A stretch of DNA of 11,656 bases from Bacteroidia bacterium (GTDB taxonomy: Bacteria; Bacteroidota; Bacteroidia; B-17B0; Aurantibacillaceae). A model generated the notes under the pieces. It was given only the letters and a program-made list of their open reading frames with translations, ran no database searches and was not told the DNA's origin. Shown here piece after piece: positions 9,701 through 11,656 of the stretch. The first letter of the stretch is position 1, and every line of letters begins with the position of its first letter. The position numbers and the translations under genes were made by a program. The stretch covers positions 1-11,656 of the forward strand of contig JACMLS010000791.1 of NCBI GenBank assembly GCA_014379485.1, read 5' to 3'.

Positions 9701-11656
9701 GAAAACCAGGATATACAATTTGAAGACCTGGTAGATATGCTCAATACAGAGCGCGACCCCTCGCGCAACCCGGTGTTTGATATATGTCTTGTTGTTCAGA
9801 ACACAGGCAGTTCACAAGCCGCCGAATTAAGTCTTACAAACAATTCAACTGATCAATCTCCTGATGATGCCATACTCACTTATGGTACAAAGACCTCTAA
9901 GTTTGATATGACCTGGTTTGTGTTTGAACGTGGTAACGAAATACAAATAAGTATTGAATACTACACGGCAATTTTTGAAAGAAAATCGATTGAACGTTTT
10001 GCAGCACACTTTACTAATATTCTTAATACGATCATGGAACAACCCCATGTATTGATAAGTGATATTAATCCTATTGACAAAACAGAAACAAGCTTTTTGC
10101 TTAATAATTATGTAAGCGGTAAAGCTATGCCTTATGCTGACGAAACAATTCACGTACTCTTTGACCGCCAGTGCCAGGCCACACCATTGCAAATAGCCAT
10201 AACAGACAACTTTGAGAGTTTAAGTTATGCAGAACTGAACGAACGCTCTAATCGTATTGCTAATTTTCTTATAAATGAAACCGGTATTACAAAAGGCGCA
10301 TGTGTTGGTATACTGCAAGACAGAAGTTGCGCCATGATGGTTTCTGTACTTGGCGTATTAAAAGCAGGAGGAGTTTATGTGCCACTTGAAAGCAGTTATC
10401 CTGAAGAAAGATTATTGTACATGCTTACTGATGCGGGAGTAAAAATACTCTTGGTAGAAAAACGCCTTATAGAATCAGGAAACCGTTTGCAATGGAGATG
10501 CAGTAACATTGAATACCTGGTATGTGCAGACAGTGAAAATATTTACCACGAACAGAGCGCGGCCAAAAGCGCATTAATGGGTAGTGAGTTGTGGGACCAT
10601 GTTGGCGAAAAAGCAACTGACCAGATCATGGGCGGAGGCTGGATGAGCAGCTACACTGGCGACTATCTTACAGAAAAAGAAATGAAAGAGTACAGCCACA
10701 ATGCTTGTAGCAAGCTGGAACCTTTTCTGTTTAAAGAAATGAAAGTGCTGGAAATTGGCTGCTCATCTGGTCTTACCATGTTTGAAATAGCTCCAAAAGT
10801 CTCTGAGTATATTGGCACAGACCTCTCTTCTGCCATACTGGCCAACACGCAGCAAATGCTTGAACAGAAAGGTCACCGCAATATCAGCCTTCATTGTATG
10901 CCCGCTCATGAAACAGATCAGCTGGATATTGAGAATATTGATCTTGTAATTATTAATAGCGTTGTGCAGTGTTTTAATGGCCATAATTACTTTAGAGACG
11001 TAATTACAAAAGTGCTCAGGAAAATGAAACCGACAGGAATCATTTTTCTCGGAGATATTATGGACGAGGACAAAAGAGAATTACTGATCAGGGATATGGA
11101 AGAGTTCAGGCAAAACAATACAGGCAAATCCTATCGCACAAAAACAGATTGGTCAGCAGAACTCTTTCTCTCTAAAACCTTTATCAAAGACCTGGTAGCC
11201 GAAAACGCAGGCATAGTTGATGTAACGTTTACTGATAAAATACATACTATAGAAAATGAATTAACAAGATACAGATTTGATGCGGTGTTGAAAATAGATA
11301 AGACAGCCACTGCAAAGCAATTGCCAAAACAAAAGAAACAAAAAGATCTGCGGCAAATTTTTTCTCATTCCGCTTCAGTTCCGGCAAGTAGTGTAACAAC
11401 AACAGATGCTGCCTACATTATTTATACTTCAGGATCAACCGGCAATCCCAAAGGAGTAATTGTTAAGCATAAAGGAGTAATAAATTTATGCAACTGGCAC
11501 CAGGTAAATTTTAAAATAGAAAGTTCAGATAGAACAAGCGTTTATGCGGGAGTTGGTTTTGATGCTTCTGTTTGGGAAACGTTTCCTTACCTCTTAAAAG
11601 GTGCTCAGTTGTGTGTTATTCCTGATGATATAAGATTAAATGTACAGGAGATCTCA
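3068..11656 (+). CDS. Nonribosomal peptide synthetase, 3'-partial: halfC-A(Thr)-T-C-A(Cys-like)-T-C-A[MT]
   Basis: A giant multimodular NRPS subunit, open from ATG 3068 to the window end without a stop (2863 residues visible). The domain order is: a C-terminal half condensation domain (1-231); adenylation (240-741, Thr code); carrier (Ser784, LGGHSL); condensation (838-1281, motif YHIIIDM at 971-977); adenylation (1303-1802, Cys-like code); carrier (Ser1850); condensation (1904-2338, HHIISDG at 2030-2036); and an adenylation domain beginning at about 2359 that is split by a SAM methyltransferase (about 2507-2745) and resumes with YTSGSTGNPKG at 2786. The window ends shortly after motif A4. 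ATG 3068 is chosen because it is the first Met after the gene 1 stop, 12 bases away, and C-domain-like sequence begins at once. There is no Shine-Dalgarno sequence. The two genes are surely one operon. The subunit would add Thr, a Cys-like residue and a third, possibly methylated, residue to the peptide delivered by gene 1. Later domains are not visible. Confidence 0.96.
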   Translation, partial: MNTIKFTGAAYREHKDFWENRISRTDVPFSLQKGTETGDKKNCVLTRTLNIPDELAGKIKDNKQMAFVYTLAVLALTLRKFESVKKVMLATPKYIKGNSENEERLVFLDVDFKDLSTVADLLNSTTKTIKSVYSFQDYPFIQLLNTPYKTYSNIEFSFSEIHQPHHQPGNSDYTLSASLKNGKIEMELQTSVSCNSIAESLLSSVEFIFAQFTKNETRLADVLPAALPVGLNIDLTPPEQTIIKLFEEQVKLHADAIAVTDSKTEWTYAQLNERANKIARLLIKRGVKKGQAVPVIHTRNADMVACLLAILKAGAYYVPIDPSHPVNRIEFIIKDSAARFVLSDNAKTFDLKNYPSLNKSVTCIFIEEEETEIGNMKPADPRLKIAADSLAYLIYTSGTTGIPKGVMIENRNVVSLFKTNEQLFDFNQSDVWTVFHSFSFDFSVWEMYGALLYGGKMLVLDDAVRKNPAAFSEVIRDEKVTVLNQTPSAFYTLLAEGDKDSLAKLKYVIFGGEALDPSRLQHFKSLHPHVKLINMYGITETTVHTTLKEIKKNDTLSACSNIGVALPSLKVFVVNDELQILPKGITGQLVVQGMGLAKGYFNREDLTKEKFVDSPFNSFKMYLSGDRGRLIENGEIEYRGRNDDQFKIRGYRIEKGEIEHCLKKIAPIENAVVDIRKNTHGETEMLAFYVATEQLNEKEIKTELLKNLPEYMIPQRLARVPFFPLTVNGKIDLKSLIIPDEKSEANSEENLSATEKKILEVWRSVLNRSEINIHDNFYLLGGHSLLAVKIAGILKNLFKIDLDFTEVFSNLTIAELGRVIDSKEIVVIDEPAKAPVQDVYELSRAQERMWIVNQTRGGEQYNVFNFFEITGSLDVKAFLFACNELIKRHDGLRTTFPVVDGKAVQKINSINNWPHTPEYFDYRNTADKNDRVQKFIAQRRSHVFDLANGPLYTVILLQLENEKFLLSASFYHIIIDMLSVQVLADELKTIYNEVLLRNEFSHSLPDLKLQYADFSYWHNQVLASEKIKIHQDYFLEKFSGEIPVLDLPKDHNRKNNDTIRSEVINFSLANDIKEKLVHFNANNNSTTFMSLLTVFKSLLFRYTGQTDLIVGTPLSGREHTALDKVVGVFINTLALRSVFDTAFTFKQLLETVKKTTLEAFQHQVFPFDRLVGGLNLNRVGGHHRFFDVFFVSNDGGAVFPEDEITLKDAVIKPYANDAFNSNKFQISVYYQVKEDAIDFMFTYDADLFSKSRIENMISSYRKLLNGMLQETNAQVTSVEIVSEKEYEEQYSDFNNTLVPFSSGILMHSMFEKIASQTGHLTALRQDGRSVSYAELNKSSNKLAHFLITNGLKNGQTAGLICDRNFNMIIGMLAILKAGGTYVPIDPEYPEERKKYILENAEVKLVIAENNNLIFNAEGITFFSLAVCETEKCPDHNPSITKDPSDLAYIIYTSGSTGRPKGVMIEHRSAVNLIEWVNNYFKVVPGDNLLFITSMCFDLSVYDIFGILSAGATIVIARKEEIQDIAMLKEMMRSEKITFWDSVPSTLNFFISELESADGLFEQTDLRLVFMSGDWIPVNLPARITNYFPSAKVISLGGATEGTVWSNFFPVEKTDKEWTSIPYGKPMQNNFFYILDDQLKPVPKGVKGELFIGGIGVSRGYMNDAAKTTHAFLPDPFNKTLGGMMYRTGDIGRFMNDGNMEFLGRKDFQVKIRGFRVELGEIETAILNYAGVKACVVTAIGEHGKTKELCAYVAGIESQQFAELRNEIKKILPDYMIPTHFICLDKIPLTSNGKIDKKSLPDPQLLGLKIGTEYVAPKNETEEKLVKLWQEILENKNIGIKDNFFELGGHSLKVTRLVNLIYKNFSVNIKLADLFSTPVLEDQARLIEKSKKSLYKSISKAKKKDLYPLSSAQKRLYFLHEFAPDSTGYNMPMVHYLGKTADYERLNTSIRKLIERHESLRTTFEKHENNIYQKIHPLQNFILDTHNCARDEFEDFMNHYIRPFDLTTAPLLRSALVNVKELGFVWVIDLHHIISDGASQAVLREDFMRFYNDEKLPELRIQYKDFSEWQNKMNNEGEFENQKQYWLAQFSSGIPRLNLPADHARPAVFNFKGADHQFLLNKDTTDKLRAFTMRNQCTLQMALLSVLNVLFNKYTAQEDFVIGCGIAGRRHTDLDRLAGMFVNTLAIRNFPEGEKVFADFLKEVSSCCIAAYENQDIQFEDLVDMLNTERDPSRNPVFDICLVVQNTGSSQAAELSLTNNSTDQSPDDAILTYGTKTSKFDMTWFVFERGNEIQISIEYYTAIFERKSIERFAAHFTNILNTIMEQPHVLISDINPIDKTETSFLLNNYVSGKAMPYADETIHVLFDRQCQATPLQIAITDNFESLSYAELNERSNRIANFLINETGITKGACVGILQDRSCAMMVSVLGVLKAGGVYVPLESSYPEERLLYMLTDAGVKILLVEKRLIESGNRLQWRCSNIEYLVCADSENIYHEQSAAKSALMGSELWDHVGEKATDQIMGGGWMSSYTGDYLTEKEMKEYSHNACSKLEPFLFKEMKVLEIGCSSGLTMFEIAPKVSEYIGTDLSSAILANTQQMLEQKGHRNISLHCMPAHETDQLDIENIDLVIINSVVQCFNGHNYFRDVITKVLRKMKPTGIIFLGDIMDEDKRELLIRDMEEFRQNNTGKSYRTKTDWSAELFLSKTFIKDLVAENAGIVDVTFTDKIHTIENELTRYRFDAVLKIDKTATAKQLPKQKKQKDLRQIFSHSASVPASSVTTTDAAYIIYTSGSTGNPKGVIVKHKGVINLCNWHQVNFKIESSDRTSVYAGVGFDASVWETFPYLLKGAQLCVIPDDIRLNVQEIS
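3785..5290 (+). other. Adenylation domain, gene 2 module 1, predicted Thr
   Basis: A complete A domain with A1 WTYAQL at 3863-3880, A2 LKAGAYYVPID at 3998-4030, A3 YTSGTTGIPKG at 4250-4282, A4 FDFSVWE at 4385-4405, A5 NMYGITETTVH at 4667-4699, A8 GRNDDQFKIRGYRIEKGEI at 4985-5041 and the A10 Lys at 5255-5257. The pocket reads D-F-W-N-I-G-M-V-H-K, identical to the established threonine code. Motif A7 is slightly unusual, YLSGDRG (from 4931) instead of Y(R/K)TGDL, but the key Asp is kept. The domain is closely similar in protein sequence to the gene 1 A domain, although many codons differ silently, so the pair looks like an old duplication or two members of one Thr clade. Confidence 0.92.
5309..5533 (+). 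other. Peptidyl carrier (T) domain, gene 2 module 1
   Basis: The core is DNFYLLGGHSLLAVKI, with the phosphopantetheinylated Ser at 5417-5419 (residue 784). The preceding helix reads LSATEKKILEVWRSVL, as expected for carrier helix 1. This carrier holds the Thr loaded by the domain just upstream and later donates the chain to the condensation domain starting near 5579. Confidence 0.93.
5579..6910 (+). other. Condensation domain with degenerate catalytic motif (YHIIIDM)
   Basis: A full-length C domain: C1 ELSRAQERMWIV, C2 RHDGLRTTF, IVGTPLSGREH, C5 VGVFINTLALR and FPFDRLV are all in place. The catalytic HHxxxDG motif reads Y-H-I-I-I-D-M at 5978-5998: the first His is Tyr and the final Gly is Met, while the second His (the one usually held to be catalytic) and the Asp (structural) are kept. 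The domain may therefore still condense, perhaps with altered geometry, or be weak. It sits between the Thr carrier (Ser784) and the Cys-like module. There is no DxxxxD signature, so it is not a heterocyclization domain. Confidence 0.88.
6974..8473 (+). other. Adenylation domain, gene 2 module 2, Cys-like code DLYDFSLVWK
   Basis: A complete A domain: A1 SYAEL at 7058-7072, A2 LKAGGTYVPID at 7190-7222, A3 YTSGSTGRPKG at 7418-7450, A4 FDLSVYD at 7553-7573, the A5-region GGATEGTVW up to 7879, A7 YRTGD at 8120-8134, A8 at 8174-8230 and the A10 Lys at 8444-8446. The pocket reads D-L-Y-D-F-S-L-V-W-K. It belongs to the subgroup with an SVP segment and an SGDW segment, which includes Cys- and Gly-type domains. 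Seven of ten positions equal the known Cys code DLYNLSLIWK; the changes are N278D, L299F and I330V. An Asp in the pocket is unexpected for Cys and might suit a different polar or basic side chain. Substrate: Cys-like, low certainty. Confidence 0.85.
8513..8734 (+). other. Peptidyl carrier (T) domain, gene 2 module 2
   Basis: The core is DNFFELGGHSLKVTRLV, with the phosphopantetheine Ser at 8615-8617 (residue 1850). It follows the helix TEEKLVKLWQEIL. A lysine-rich linker (KSKKSLYKSISKAKKKD) joins it to the next condensation domain. The GGHSL form again argues against a following epimerization domain, and none is present. Confidence 0.93.
8777..10081 (+). other. Condensation domain, gene 2 module 3, motif intact
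   Basis: Recognisable motifs are C1 PLSSAQKRLYFLHEF, C2 RHESLRTTF, the catalytic HHIISDG at 9155-9175, IGCGIAGRRH, the C5-type LAGMFVNTLAIR and IQFEDLVDML. The length (about 435 residues) is normal. It would join the peptide on carrier Ser1850 to the residue activated by the methyltransferase-containing module. It is probably LCL, because the upstream module has no epimerization domain. Its intact motif contrasts with the altered one in the preceding C domain of the same protein. Confidence 0.92.
10142..11656 (+). other. Interrupted adenylation domain, gene 2 module 3 (3'-partial)
   Basis: The domain starts normally with A1 LSYAEL at 10220-10237 and A2 LKAGGVYVPLE at 10358-10390, runs about 50 residues further, is broken by a methyltransferase domain, and resumes with A3 YTSGSTGNPKG at 11423-11455 and A4 FDASVW at 11558-11575. 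The A2-to-A3 distance is 355 residues, against 84 and 76 in the two A domains before it, so the insert is about 275 residues. Only the first pocket residues are visible (D235, A236, W239), which fits several hydrophobic and aromatic codes and does not identify the substrate. The adenylation fold must assemble around the insert. Confidence 0.9.
10586..11302 (+). other. SAM-dependent methyltransferase domain inserted between A2 and A3
   Basis: A class I Rossmann methyltransferase lies in frame inside the third A domain (residues about 2507-2745). The entry segment is LWDHVGEKATDQ followed by GGGWMSSYTG. SAM motif I reads VLEIGCSSG at 10745-10771, the acidic ribose-binding position is in GTDLS (Asp at 10820-10822), a motif IV-like stretch IDLVIINSVVQCF is at 10937-10975, and GIIFLGDIMDED follows. 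It ends near NELTRYRFDAVLKID. From family knowledge, insertions at A2-A3 are tied to side-chain O- or S-methylation, while backbone N-methyltransferases usually sit at A8-A9. Side-chain methylation of the residue activated here is therefore inferred. The SAM site looks intact. Confidence 0.88.

Noticed and set aside
10586..11302. Backbone N-methyltransferase
   Set aside because: It sits between A2 and A3, not between A8 and A9, so side-chain methylation is the more likely reading. This is not fully excluded, because the A8-A9 region lies beyond the window.

Overview
The whole window is modular nonribosomal peptide synthetase (NRPS) coding sequence on the + strand. It holds two adjacent genes, and both run off the window. 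The DNA is AT-rich, the proteins are rich in Lys, Asn, Ile and Phe, and the only visible internal gene start (3068) has no Shine-Dalgarno sequence. This fits a member of the Bacteroidota (Chitinophaga-like or another gliding, secondary-metabolite-producing lineage). That assignment is an inference, because no rRNA or housekeeping gene is present.

Layout. Gene 1 (1-3055, 5' end missing) carries an adenylation (A) domain, a carrier (T/PCP) domain and a complete condensation (C) domain, then a short acidic-aromatic tail. After a 12-base gap and in the same reading frame comes gene 2 (3068 to beyond 11656; 2863 residues visible). Its order is: a C-domain C-terminal half lacking the catalytic half, A-T, C-A-T, C-A. 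The last A domain is interrupted between core motifs A2 and A3 by a SAM-dependent methyltransferase domain and is cut by the window end. No epimerization, heterocyclization, ketosynthase, reductase or thioesterase domain is seen.

Function. Read by eye against the GrsA specificity pocket, the gene 1 A domain gives DFWNVGMVHK and the first A domain of gene 2 gives DFWNIGMVHK. The second string is the classical threonine code and the first differs from it by one Ile-to-Val change. The next A domain gives DLYDFSLVWK, closest to the cysteine code but not identical. The fourth shows only its first pocket residues (DAW). If the order is colinear, this part of the assembly line builds ...-Thr-Thr-X(Cys-like)-Y, with Y possibly methylated on its side chain.

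Points for a second look. (1) The protein junction lies inside a condensation unit: a full C domain ends gene 1 and a half C domain begins gene 2. (2) The C domain at 5579-6910 has a degenerate catalytic motif, YHIIIDM in place of HHxxxDG. (3) A methyltransferase is embedded at the A2-A3 site rather than the commoner A8-A9 site. (4) The pocket code of the third A domain is atypical. There is no gene-free stretch longer than 12 bases.
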